From Diadema setosum (Eukaryota; Echinodermata; Echinoidea; Diadematoida; Diadematidae), in contig CM067065.1 of NCBI GenBank assembly GCA_033980235.1, positions 6,651,328 to 6,715,327 of the forward strand: a DNA stretch of 64,000 nt. The letters run 5' to 3'. Every line of letters begins with the position of its first letter. Position 1 is the stretch's first letter. The notes beneath the pieces were generated by a model. It was given only the letters and a program-made list of their open reading frames with translations. It was not told where the DNA came from and ran no database searches. The translations under genes were made by a program, and so were the position numbers. Of this stretch, positions 23,179-34,679 are shown piece after piece.

Positions 23179-24608
23179 TTATGCCTCCACCACGAAGTGT
23201 CGCCGGAGGCGTTATGTTTTTCGCGTTGTCTGTCCTTCCATCCGTCCGTAATTAATTTTATGGACAGCGTAACTTAGGAACCGTTTGAGGTATCCTAATG
23301 AGACTTGGTAGGTATAAGCATGAGTGGACGAAGTTGTGCCTATCAACTTTTGGGTGCACATGCCCAAGGTCAATGCCTGCATATACTAGATTCTTAGAGA
23401 AAGTTTCGGGCCATGAGGTCAAAGGTCAGAGGTCATGGGAAAGTGCTAAAATTTCACTTTTTTCTCCATATCTCGGAAATGGTCCAGGGTATCCTCATGG
23501 AACTTAGAACATGTGCATGTACTACCTGAAAATGAAGCTCTTTGGAATGGTGGGTTCATGGGGTCAAAAGGTCAAAGTCAACTCCTTAGAATTTCACTAT
23601 TACCCTCATGTCTATGCAGTGCCTAGAGGATTTTTCTTGAAACCCAGTGTATACATGTGTTACGAAATAAAAATTCCCTGGAAAGATCTGTGTCAAAAGA
23701 TTTATAAGGTTGAAGGGACGGTACAGTATTAGTGGAGATGAGAATTGGGCTTTTAACTTTTTGCGAGATACCAAGAAAACACGTATAAAATAGTGCAAAG
23801 CATACCATTTTAAGAGGAATTCAAAGTTTATTTGATGAAAATAGGGTTTGGAACGACTGAAACATCCAAAAACAAAGTGAAACAAAGCAATCGTAATAAA
23901 GTGTGGGTCCCACACTTATCAGAATCGCACTGTTTTGGATACCTCAGCCATTTCAGAACCAATTTTCATCAAATAAACGTTGTATTTCTCATGAAATTAC
24001 ATGCTCTTTCATATTTCATAAGAGGTTTCTCATTATTACACCCAAAAATGTTAGAAACCAGAAATTAGGTCTCAACCAAAACTATACGATCCCTTTAAAG
24101 GTCAAGTGAAAGGGCTACATTTCACTATTCCCTCCATATCTCGGAAGTGGCTCAAGGTATGTTCATGAAACTTCATACATATCTAATAATTATGTACTAC
24201 CTGTCAGTGATTCCCTGGGTAATTTTAGGGTCCTGGGGTCAAAGGGCAAGGTTCAATGCCAGGTTAAAATGCTAAAATTGTACTGCAATATATTGAACGC
24301 TGAAATTACACCTTTTCTCAATACTTTGGAAATTAATCAACGCATTTAAAAGGTTAAAGGTCAAGTAACAGTCGTCAAATCCCCTAATACCTGTTCTCTT
24401 AAACAATATAGCCATTGACCCAATTAAACGTACTTCAATAAAAGTGAACAATCACCACATTTGTGACAAACATGTCATTTTAATTTTTGTCCCAATTAAG
24501 TGAAACTGTCATCACACATTGTCAAGACGAACTATAGACTATTGGAGAACCATGCATTATGGCGGAGGCATACCAGTCACTATCACTTGACCATAGCGAC
24601 ATTTCCAT
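23179..24608 (+). mobile_element. Long AGGTCA-rich element, copy 2, interrupted
   Basis: Same start (ATGCCTCCACCACGAAGTG), order of modules and end (GGCGGAGGCATACCAG) as 9582-10727. It is interrupted at 23710-24098 by a family A foldback; removing that leaves about 1.04 kb, close to copy 1. It ends 120 bp before the second coding exon of the fucosyltransferase. Confidence 0.75.
23710..24098. mobile_element. Foldback family A copy 4, nested
   Basis: Left end GAAGGGACGGTAC, right end ACGATCCCTTTAA, centre GTGGGTCCCACAC near 23911. It sits inside the AGGTCA-rich element, so family A was active after that element inserted. Confidence 0.8.
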
Positions 24609-24728
24609 TTTTTTCCCTTTTTTTCTTGGGTTGGGGGTAGTAACCTCCCATCCCCCCCCCCCCTCCTGATATTAATAATGCGTTCTTCTGACTGAAACTT
24701 ATAACACTGATTTACCCTTATCGTATAG

Positions 24729-25239
24729 GTACATCCCTGTCGATATGTACGGCCGGTGCGGGAATCTCACATGCCAAAGGGGTTCCAAGGAGTGCGATCG
24801 CAAGCTAGGCCAGTACAAGTTTTTCTTGGCGCTGGAAAACAGCGAGTGCACGGATTACATTACGGAAAAGTTCTGGATCCAGTCGCTGGTTCGCGGTCTC
24901 GTGCCGATAGTCCATGGCCCACCGCGCTCTGACTACGAGAAAGTCGCTCCCCCGAACTCATTCATTCACATTCAGGACTTCACGACGGTTAGAGAACTTG
25001 CAGCATACATCCGCCGTGTCGACGGGGACGACGTGCTGTATAATTCGTATTTTGCATGGAAAAAGAAGGGATCCCTGAAACCATACGGGACGGGACCGAA
25101 CATCATGTGTCAGGTGGGGGATAGGCTGGTAGCGGACGAAAAAGCACTGGCCAGCGGGACCTACTGGCCTACGCCACAGAAGGACTGGAAGCAATGGTGG
25201 ACACAGTCGTGCAGGAGTTTTGGGAAAATACCCGACTAG
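24729..25239 (+). CDS. Alpha-1,3-fucosyltransferase (GT10), coding exon 2
   Basis: Second and last coding exon: one base completing K281, then residues 282-450 and a stop. The nucleotide-sugar-binding half is intact. It shows YIPVDMYGRCG (282-292), a sequon at N293, and the GT10 signature YKFFLALENSECTDYITEKF (310-329), followed by LVPIVHGPP and the C-terminal YNSYFAWKKKG block, which corresponds to the usual YxxYFxWR of the family. The acceptor is TATAG/GTACAT. The GC-rich third positions contrast with the AT-rich intron and support real coding. Full length (450) fits the family range. The vertebrate-type subgroup (Lewis-type versus core-type) cannot be set by eye. Confidence 0.93.
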
Positions 25240-26191
25240 ACTAGAAGTTCGTGTTCGCAATATTTCGTTTACCGCCTATTCATGGTTCTCCTGTTTGTAT
25301 TCCAGTTAATTGTTCCTTTTGTTTTCGTCTTCAAAGGAACCGTTATCCTTACCTCAGCTACTAGTAGGCCTATACGAGTGGTAGAGCGGCGAATTCAATA
25401 ACAATCACAAACACCTGAGACAATGTGGATACAGCTTCTTTTTTTTTCCCTGAGGTCCAATTCTAATATGGAAAGCATTCAAATGAGTGTACTATACAAG
25501 GCTCTTTTGATTAAGTTTATTGCCATCGCATTTAGCACTTTTAATATAAGTGCACTGGGTAGGAACGTTGATATCGAGAGCTTGCATTTTAGTGTGCACG
25601 TGATAAATGCGATACAGATGTAACACGCAGGTACACGGCTTTTGGATCTCTTTCTGAGAATACTGGCTTGGACAATGTAGTCGCGGTAAAGAAAATTCAC
25701 GTACGGACATGCATTAAGACCTCTCTTTAAAAACTGACTTGCACCACAAGCAAGCTAATATTACTTCCTCTGTCTCCATATTTTCTCAAACTTCGGGAGT
25801 GCCTTTTATTTTTCTGTCTGCGTTCATCATTTGAAGTAGTGCTCATCAGTACTGATAATAAGATCAGTGTATCCATTCCGAATACGGGTAGACAGTAATC
25901 CCAACAAACCAACGGTAACGAAAACATAACCTCCTCCCTTGGCGGAGGTAAAAAAAAAAAAAAAAAAAAACACAAACAAACAAACAGACAAACAAACAAA
26001 AAACCCGGCTCTTTATCATTTTCATTTCACCTGACCCAAGCTATTTTACTTGAGGTGTGGATTGTTGATTCAAATTTCGGCAGAAAATAGAACCTCATTG
26101 AACTTTGGCTAAAATGACTTTATGTTATAAGAATGTCCACTGATATGCATTTCGATCGGAAGGGTAATATAAAAAACAAACAAACAATAAA
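25240..26191 (+). other. Probable 3' UTR and downstream region of the fucosyltransferase
   Basis: No further exon-like frame follows the stop at 25239. The first clear AATAAA is at 26186-26191, after a retroposon-like CAAACAAA tract, so the polyadenylation site is uncertain. Confidence 0.3.
25908..26003 (-). repeat. Truncated CCTCCGCCAAGG element end
   Basis: Reads ACCTCCGCCAAGGGAGGAGG, TTATGTTTTC on the minus strand with an adjacent (GTTT)n tract. The fuller copy is at 62893-63427. Confidence 0.6.
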
Positions 26192-27922
26192 CAATCACTT
26201 CCTTAATTATAGTAGTGTATCGTAAAAGGTCAATGCCAAAGGGCATTGTAAATTGGTTGAAAATGTCTTTCAATAGCTTTAATTTCAGCTATGAATATAT
26301 AGACCATATAGATTGGGAAGAACGATAAAAAATTGTTCCATTGCCTATAAAGTGAAGTGAAAGCTCAAGTTTTAAGGTCTCCAAAAATTTAACTAAAATG
26401 ATTCAGGATTCATGAGTGTTATGATGTAACTGCGTGTAAGGTATAGACATTTGGGAAAGTATTTCCTTGACTGTCCTTTGCCCGGACAGGGTCAAAGGTC
26501 AGTCATAGGTCAGTCATAGGTCGGTGGTAAAGAATTTCATCATAATGTAAATTAAGGGTCATGCTGCAACAGGGGATATGATTGCCTTATACTGTGCGAA
26601 AGGATCGAAATTCTGTAGTTTCTCAAGTTATTAGTTCTATGGCAATCATTAATTCTTCACCTGAAACGCCAAGAGACGATGGAGCAGCGCAACACGCCTG
26701 TGACATTCATAATTCAACACAGTCTTTCCTCGCGGGTCGTTACATCTGCTTAATGGGTGTTTCCCGGGGTGAAGAAAGCCGTCGCTAGGCACCCTTCGTG
26801 ACACCATCACGAACATGGTTCGACTGGCGTTCGACTTTCGACGGGGTTACTCTCCATGAAAGAGAGAAGCGAAGAGAGAGAAAGGGGAGTGACCTATGTT
26901 AACGTCTGACTTTGGATTTTTTTTTTCTTAAAATCAAGCGGGAGAAGTAAGACTTGCGAGACTATAGTGGTTACAATATGATTCGCGGATCGTCCACTAG
27001 GGAGTTATGTGCTTGTCCTGAACTGATGCTGCTGCTGCTCCAAAAAATAAATAACAAATAAATAATAATAATAAATAAATGATTGAAAGGAGGTGGGGGG
27101 GGGGAGGCAAATAATAGCGATGAACGGAAAATTTAATTGTAAATGGGTCAACAATCAAAAGCCTGGATAATCATGTCACATACACCCAACAAACATATAG
27201 CTAATTAGCTGGAAAGGTTGAACGAACTGGGGAGAGTGCATGAAAGTACCATGAGCAAAGGTTTTGGAATACAAAGTAGTTCCACTCTCAAAGTACAATA
27301 TATTCATTTTCCAGTTATTATTCTGTTGTTGTTGTTGTTTTACTGACATGGTATAAGTGGTACTGGTGACCTTTCCACAGTGCAATGTCTTTTCTTGTGT
27401 GTATAAGTGTGACCAATTCGTGAAGTGCCTTAAAGTTTTGTCTTTGTATTTTCATATAGTTTTGAAAATAGTCTTATTTCCATTGCAAATGACTTAAGAC
27501 GTTTTGTGCATTAAAGAACATTCTGATAAAGAATTAATGCGGCTTGATGGAGTTTTTTGTCCTCATTGTGTCCTCATTGTGTCTCCACTCTCAACTTCAT
27601 CAACAGATGTCCACGTTATCAAAAGAAAAAAAGGAATTGTCAAATAATCGAGAGGAAAATAGTAGAGTTTTATAATAATCATCATTGAAATAAGTGTTAA
27701 GATATATAATAGATATAGAAGATATAAAAGATTTTCAGAGGAAATAAAGATAATAGACTTAATAATAATACAGTGCAGTCCAGGTACAACGAACGCCATT
27801 ATAACAAAAAGTCGCAACAATAAAGTAGCAATTTCTGTCCATAATTGTATTTATACATCTTTATATAATTCATTTTTTTTTCGGCTAATAACGATTTTAT
27901 TATAATGTATATATATATATAT
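26192..27922. other. No gene recognised
   Basis: A short tandem of GGTCAGTCATA (three AGGTCA-like half-sites) lies at 26491-26523. Small AATAAATA and GTTGTT runs are present. No coding exon is seen. Confidence 0.4.
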
Positions 27923-28170
27923 ATGAAGAGTTTGTTCGCAAAAACCGTTAAGTCCATTTTTGAAGATTTTGAAGTAATGTCTCTGTCACAAAGTACAAAA
28001 TAATACCTTTGAAATGATTCATCGGTCACTACATATAAAGGTAAATTTTTAAAGTTATGGTCAAAAGAAGCAAACATTTTCTTGTTATTCTCTTTATTTT
28101 TTTGACCTTTAATCGCAAATATCTCCATTTGGCAAATATGGACTTATCGGTTTTTGCAAATAAACTTCAT
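27923..28170 (-). mobile_element. ATGAAGAGTTTG element, copy 1
   Basis: About 250 bp with inverted ends of about 35 bp (ATGAAGAGTTTGTTTGCAAA, AACCGATAAGTCCAT and complement). On the minus strand it carries most of a short frame also present in the other copies, broken here by small deletions near both its start and the KGQKNK stretch. Flanked by TA dinucleotides. Confidence 0.75.
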
Positions 28171-28178
28171 ATATATAT

Positions 28179-28428
28179 ATGAAGGGTTTGTTTGCAAAAA
28201 CCGATAAGTCCATTTTTGAGGATTTTGAAGTACGATCTCTGTCATAAAGTACAAAATAATACCTTTTAAATGATATATTGGTCACTACATATAAAGGTAT
28301 ATTTTTGAAGTTATGGTCAAAAAAAAGCAAAAATTTTCTTATTATTCTCTTTATTTTTCTTGACCTTTAATCGCAAATATCTCCATGTGGCAAATATGGA
28401 CTTATCGGTTTTTGCAAACAAACTCTTC

Positions 28429-28430
<2 letters not shown>
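28179..28430 (-). mobile_element. ATGAAGAGTTTG element, copy 2
   Basis: Tandem neighbour of copy 1, 8 bp apart, with the same ends. Its minus-strand frame is broken by one extra T in a T-run near 28320. Confidence 0.75.
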
Positions 28431-28493
<63 letters not shown>

Positions 28494-28505
28494 CAGTATA
28501 TATGT
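28431..28505. repeat. (TA)n microsatellite
   Basis: TA array directly abutting element copy 2. Confidence 0.9.
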
Positions 28506-30116
28506 ATGCATATACAAAACGGTATAGTATATTATATTAAAATTCCCGGTCACGATGACTTTGCCTGTCTAATATGTCTAAGATTTCACAAGTTTTTACG
28601 AAACAGTGATATTGCTAGCCAAAAACTTATAAAGAGTTTGATCCCAAAACGAGTTAACTTCATTCTTGTTAATTAAACATTTTGCGGTTAAAGCTGTTAA
28701 AATCATAGAAAGTAATATATGATAATAGATATGTTGTTTTTATGTTGTTTTGTAACAAGGAATGGTTTAACACTAGAAAGGTGTTATACTGCTCTGATGA
28801 AGGACTTATACAATACTTTAAAATGTTTAAAAATGGCGCTTAACCCGTTTTGCGATAAAACTCTTCATATGCAAATTAGATGATGTGGTGACGTCGACAT
28901 CTGATATCTACCACTGAGATGCATTGATAATACTGTACTTTTTAAATGGCCTCTAGAAATGACAGCGTCTATTAAATAGCAATTGCTATAATTATAGATT
29001 ATACACAAAGCATAATAATTGCTACGTATTTCTTGTGCTAACTATAAATTATCTGTAGAACTGTGAGGCCATCACCTTTATCTAAATCGAGTATATTCAG
29101 CTTTAGAGGACCAAGGTGTGATGTCAAATCTGAAACTGGTTCTGAACAACCTCACCCTGGTTCGTGTGGTTATATTACGCACACCGGTCCTGGTTCCAAC
29201 CCAAGCTATGACAAAAGATTGTAACGCCGTCACTTTGGTACTCGTACGGTGCCCCCCCCCCCCCCCCCCCCAATAAAGGGGGGGGGGGTTAGATCACACA
29301 AAGCAACAACAACTGATTTCATTTACTTTTTGTTTAAGTTGAGAGGATGTGAGACGGGAAGTCAGACTACGTCTTTAACGGTGGTGCCATCTGATTTTCG
29401 TATTTGCTCGATCGAAAAGTGAGATGCCACTTCACGTTCAAATGAACTTTAAATCGGGTTACGGTACACAAATAAAGGGTTAGACATTATAATGAATCGG
29501 GAATACAGTGATTACGGAAGTCATGGAATGCAACGTTTTCACATGGTTTAACTGTGGCAGTGGCATCTGACTCGTTCTTGCATGCTGGCAAAGAACAACC
29601 ATATCATTGGTCTGTACACAAGGATATCCCTAACAAATGACTTTCGACGATAGTGTTAAAATTATAAACCTCCACCCCCCCCCCCCACACACACACACGC
29701 ACAAAAGAATCATATAATAACAATAATACATTACATTTGTAAAGTGCTTAACACAGTGTTTTTAAGCGCAAGGGTAAAAGACGCAAGAAAAGGAAACGAA
29801 TGAGAAATGAAATATAACAATCACGACAAAAATAGAAATTACACATAAATACAGAACAATATTTGCCACGCTATCACAATAAAAACGGCAACGTGCCGAG
29901 GATGTCTTGGTTTTGTGTTGACGCCAGAAAAGCAAATAATTGGAAATTGAAGCTTGAGTAATAATCAACAACCTAGAAGTGCTCACCCCTTTAACTATAA
30001 AAGACACTAATATATCCATAGACTTTGATATGGTATCCACATACTGCATACACATTTCATAGGTCCCGTGGGTAGGGGAGTGAACTTTAATTCAAGTGCA
30101 TTCAGTGGTTCCATGA
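28506..30116. other. No gene recognised
   Basis: Unique AT-rich sequence. At 29253-29290 a run of about 20 C is followed by AATAAA and then a G-run, a potential hairpin. A CA run lies at 29688-29700. Confidence 0.4.
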
Positions 30117-30294
30117 CATTTGCTCCTGCGACAATTGCTCCCATGAAATATCTGCACGCTAAGCCAAACTTGGATTCTACCAACAGACAAAACCTTACAT
30201 CAAACTCAACCCCATACCCTATCACATCCCTAAAAGATAACCCTATGTCCTTGGAGAAAATAAGGCCGGAGGAATTATCGCAGGAGCAAATGTC
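30117..30294. repeat. Inverted-repeat element, TTTGCTCCTGCGA arms
   Basis: ACATTTGCTCCTGCGACAAT at left is complemented by ATCGCAGGAGCAAATGTCG at right. Small and non-coding, similar in style to the 3985 element. Confidence 0.6.
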
Positions 30295-30316
30295 GTGTCA
30301 CAGCTTTCAGTATCGT

Positions 30317-30799
30317 TTAAGGAAACCAAAACCCAAAGAGAAATGTTATGAATTTTTAAAGTTTTGGTCTTGGAACTGCTGAATGAGGAGACTACTAGAG
30401 GCTATGACGTCATGTGTGGACAACACATGTGTTGAATGCCACAAAAATTCACTTTCTAGAAAAATTAAAGATGAGGAGATGCACTACCACTTTCAGAAAG
30501 CAGGGGGAATAATAATTATTGCTACCCTTAACATATGTCAGTATCAAGTTGATGAAATGTGTAATTTTCATGAAAAATTATATTTTTTTTTTGGGTCGAA
30601 TTCCCTTTGTATTTTCTTTATAACTATTGTCAACACATGACGTCATAACCTCTAGTCTCCTTGTCCAGCAGTTCCACACCAAACATTTAACAATTCATAA
30701 CTTTTGCATCGATTTTCCTCAAACTTTTACTGATGTGTTCTACTAATGTTGATGCTTTCACTCAATCCACATTTCTCTTAGGGTTCTGGTTTCCTTTAA
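30317..30799. mobile_element. TTAA-flanked foldback, family D
   Basis: Both ends are TTAA; the arms GGAAACCAAAACCC and GGGTTCTGGTTTCC are inverted, as are GCTATGACGTCATGTGT and ACACATGACGTCATAACC further in. Interior words (TGTGTTCTACTAATGTTGATGC, split here as TGTGTTCTACTAA and GTTGATGC) are shared with the family at 55023. Confidence 0.75.
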
Positions 30800-31599
30800 T
30801 CTCCTGCTTCGTCCCCCCCCCCCCCCCCCCTTCACTTCAAGTTGACGCACATCGGGTTTGAATTTTGATTGCATTCTTGTTTGCAACTCGTGTCGGGAGT
30901 TATCGGAAGTTGTCGGAAGTTGTCGGGAATCCAACGTGTTTTTCGGATGTCCTGTCAGATGCAGTTACAGTTCATGTGAGATATTTGTCTTCTGCTTGCG
31001 TCGCTTTTCGACTTTCCGTCTGTCTGTATATAAATCTCTCTCTCTCTCTCTCTCACTCTCTGTTTGTAAGGGAGGCACACACAAACACATCCACACACAT
31101 ACACTATCCGAGTAGCAAAAAAGAAAAAAAAAGGGTAAAAAAAAAATTTTAGTATACCCATAATCCCGTCGGGGAAAACACGATGATGTGACAATATACT
31201 TCAACTCCAGTTCACGTTCAAAGACATGAACAGAAATAATGCGCGGCATCAGCAAACGTGTGCTATAGAAGTTTTAGTTATCAGAGAAAAAAATGAATCA
31301 AACCAATTCATGTAGAGCCTACATACGTACATAGATACATACATACATATTTTTGTTAGCGTGGATAATCTCGCAGTAATTTTGCACATTGAAATATAAT
31401 GTGTAGGCTTTTCATATGTTGGCAGCTTTCGAAGTACACTGGCTTCAACATGTCGTATGAAGTATTGTCTATAATACTGAAATTTGTCAATAGTAGGCCT
31501 ATTCTTTCCACTGCACCTGCCCGAAGAGGGAATTATGCTTGACAGTGTATTACAACCCCATATACCGTTTGTCCTTTGAATACCATGCTGGAAAGAACT

Positions 31600-31850
31600 C
31601 AATGTGAGAAACACAGTGTGAATACAACGTGAACACATTGTGAACATATTGTCATACATTCGAGCGTTTTAACAGTGTGAACACATTGTGAATCATCAAT
31701 TCACAGTGTCACATAGAACATTACCATGTGAACACTCTGCAAAAACCAAACCACAGTGTGAAATCTTCTCCACGATGTTAATTTCTGAGTGTTTTCACAA
31801 AGTCGACTATGTGACCACACTGGACACACTGTGGGACACTGTGTTCTTTC
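31600..31850. repeat. Degenerate GTGTGAACACA array
   Basis: CAGTGTGAA, TGAACACATTGTGAA and CACACTG words repeat in both orientations every 15-30 bp. A short relative lies at 49198-49250. Self-complementary simple repeat; no coding meaning. Confidence 0.55.
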
Positions 31851-31900
31851 AGGTGGGGTATTCAATTATGTTTCCACCCTTCCTCTAGGAGCAAACTTTC

Positions 31901-32375
31901 TTAAAGGAGACCTCCGGATAATTTTCAGATTTTACAATTTAAATAACTATAAATTGGTTATTATAGGTACGAAGTTTCAGAATGTGTACATGTATATGAT
32001 TGGGATGAGGAATAACAATGTTTTTAAAATTTATGACTGATCACAACAAGGATGATGACATGGTATCTTTACCATAAAGAATGCATGAGTTTATGGGGCT
32101 GAAAGAAGTAGAACAAAAGAAGAAAACATGCAAAATTATACACAGGTGATAAGCAAGCGATGGGATTACGTCACGATATTTCTGGAACGCGCGAGCGTCC
32201 TTTTGCCATCATCCTTGATCAATGTAATCTGTTTTTGTTATGCTGTTGTTGTTTTTTTGGTGTTTTTTTTTTTTTTGGGGGGGGGATTTCAGAGTATTGG
32301 TTTCTCTACTCAATAAATTACCCAAATATAAACGTATGGAGTTGTCGGTTTATATGCACTATGTTATGATGTGAT
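31901..32375. mobile_element. TTAA-flanked element, family B copy 1
   Basis: Begins TTAA then AGGAGACCTCCGG. It shares GGGATGA, CAAGGATGATGACATGG, AGAATGCATGAGTT, AGAACAAAAGAAG and TCAGAG-ATTGGTTTCTCT with 45679-46159. The right end is diverged. Confidence 0.6.
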
Positions 32376-34399
32376 CTCTAAACTAGAACATCATTTGAAA
32401 TAAAAAAAAAAGAAAGCCCAGCTCGCTTTCTAAAAACATCGAAAACGTCAGATGAGGATGAATGCTATCCAAAGAACAATGATTTATGTCCACCTGAAGT
32501 GCTTCGTGTGGTAAATATAAAACACACTATTGTTATTCATTGTCAAGTGACATTAATCACTGTCGACAAAAATACATATATCGCTTATTTCCAAATGCTC
32601 TACAGAGACAAGATTTGCATAAGGAATGATACACGATCAATAAAATACATAACGCTATATTTTTAATTTCTCTGTCTTTTCCGTCATTTTTTTTTTTTTT
32701 TTTTTGTCAGGCGCTTGTCTTGTATAGGATTATTATGACATCAACAGGGATTTATTGTCCCCTGATTACGATTTTTTTTTTTGTCTTAACTTCAGGTCTA
32801 AGAAAGACACCTGTTTAATACCGGAAAACATTCAACACTCTACAGGCAACACTTCCTTGATTAGGGGCTGTCTCGCCCACATACAATACAATGTCAGTTT
32901 ACTCTGTTTATGCATTCAAATCTAGCGAGAGCGAAAGTACACATGCAAGTCTATCTGAGAGAGTGAGGGATGGAGAGGCGAAAATTGGGGAAGAGAAATA
33001 CCATTAACACCTTATGAACTGTGACAGGGACTTTGGACAGTTTTCTCATTTTCTCGCAAAAAGTACCAAAACTATATCCCTTTAAACGCTACATATTGGC
33101 CATAATTATACCATTTGTTAATTAATAGTCATAAACCCTTCGGATGGCTCAGAGAATAATGATCATCTCATAACATAATATATGCATCCCTTGGGAATGG
33201 GCCTATACTGCTGAACAAGCGACGAGTGACACTGGCCGTAATATTCATAACTTCCCAGACGTTCAGTATAGAAACGTCTCTCTCTCTCTCTTCGAAGCAC
33301 CTGCAGTCGACATTTTCTTGTGGTAATCATGTATCTCAGTTTCTCAAATCTGCGAAATCATGAGTGAAGAGCTTGATGGCAAACTCAGTTAACTCCATTA
33401 TCATCAAAAAAACAAAGAAAATGCCAAATATTTGATATCTTCAGTCATTAGTTCAAATCAGTTACTGTCTTGTTTTTGTTTGTTTTTTTCAACACGTGAA
33501 GCAGCAGTGGAAAGGTTTTATTATCTTTTTTTTTTTTTGATGACGGCCATACTTTAGTTTAAGAATTGTGCTTATGTGTATAACCCATTTTGCAATCAGA
33601 CTCTTCCTCGGTGCTTCTGTGCGTATAGACGTTCGTGAAGTTGTACTGAGCACAAGCACAATTTTTTATCCCATTTTCTGCCAGCCCAGCAATTCTGTTT
33701 CTGCGAAGGTGACCCAGCTTTTATACGGAATTCTCTGACAAGTTCACCTATAACCCCCCTCGTCTGAAGGAGATCAATAGAGTGATCAGTGCTGACGGCC
33801 ATGGGGTCGAATCCATATCGTCTGCATACCAGAAAAGTGCCTGCATAAAGCAAATCGAGGAGGGATTTACTTCCTTAATATAGAATCATAAATAGAGAGA
33901 GGGGGGGGGGCGTTTGGAAAGCCATAGGGGAACCAGGACCAATGAGGGGGAACGGCAGCGGGGAGGTGGTGGTGGTGGTGGTGGTGGTGGTGTGTGTGTG
34001 TGTGGGGGGGGGGGGGTGTAGGTATTCAAGAAGAGACACCAAATGCAGGATCGAGACATTACAATACTATTTGGGATAGTTATACCAATGCAGATTTTGA
34101 GTCATTCCGGTATAGTAATGATAAAAGAGTGTAATTTAATCTGTTCGACTGGACAGACTTGTGACGTCAAGGAGAGCAAAGTTCCGTTACTCGTCCTAGT
34201 CATTTCTTCTTCGTAACTTTGACAAGAAAGTCCAGGTGAACAGATTCAATTACACGCTTTTCCATGGGTGCAGAGAAACAGACAGTGAAGGCAAAGACAT
34301 ATGACTGAATACAAAGGTGGACTTAACAATATACAAGTGAAAAAAAAGTTGTGGGAAAACGCAAAAGATTTAAAACGTTGACAGCTATTAAAAAGGGAT
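32376..34399. other. No gene recognised
   Basis: AT-rich with poly-T runs. A compound (GGT)n(GT)n(G)n microsatellite lies at 33966-34016. A minus-strand frame at 33596-33853 has mixed codon use and no recognisable motif. A fragment of family A (TCTCGCAAAAAGTACC, ATCCCTTTAAA) lies near 33051-33088. Confidence 0.4.
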
Positions 34400-34586
34400 G
34401 GAAATAATAACAACAACAATAAAAGTGATGGTAGTAATAATTAGCAATGATGATAATGATAATAATAACTAATAGTGCTTACGACCTATAAATAGCGAAT
34501 AACAAGACCCCTTTGCGCTCAAGAAAAGGAAAGATTTTTCGTACGTTCTGCATTGTTTTTTAGCGATGCTTGTCATATCATCAAAC

Positions 34587-34618
<32 letters not shown>

Positions 34619-34660
34619 GTGATAATAATGATAATAATGATAATGATAATAGTAATAATA
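34400..34660. repeat. (AAT)n/(GAT)n low-complexity tract
   Basis: Interrupted AATAAT and GATAAT runs around a conserved GTGCTTACGACC...CTTTGCGCTCAAG segment, which recurs as GTGCATAATTG...TACGCGCTCAAA at about 38120 and GTGCTTAAC...AAGCGCAAGG at 29745. Confidence 0.6.
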
Positions 34661-34679
34661 TGTATGTGCATCTTAGCTT

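Larger units (their letters stand above)
16188..24728 (+). other. Intron of the fucosyltransferase gene
   Basis: Donor GTACGT, acceptor TCGTATAG. Splicing restores an uninterrupted GT10 protein (A-K-Y-I-P-V-D-M-Y-G-R-C-G across the joint). The 8.5-kb intron is filled with repeats, listed separately: two inverted copies of repeat G, a tandem duplication, TA-microsatellite, a retroposon 3' end and an AGGTCA-rich element with a foldback nested in it. Stretches 17640-20290 and 22050-22600 hold only poly-C/A/T/G runs and unique sequence. Confidence 0.85.

Noticed and set aside
27799..28553. Minus-strand frames as separate genes
   Set aside because: They are fragments of the short frame in two adjacent ATGAAGAGTTTG elements plus TA microsatellite.
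33596..33853. 85-codon minus-strand frame
   Set aside because: No motif, competing open frames in the same stretch and no splice context.
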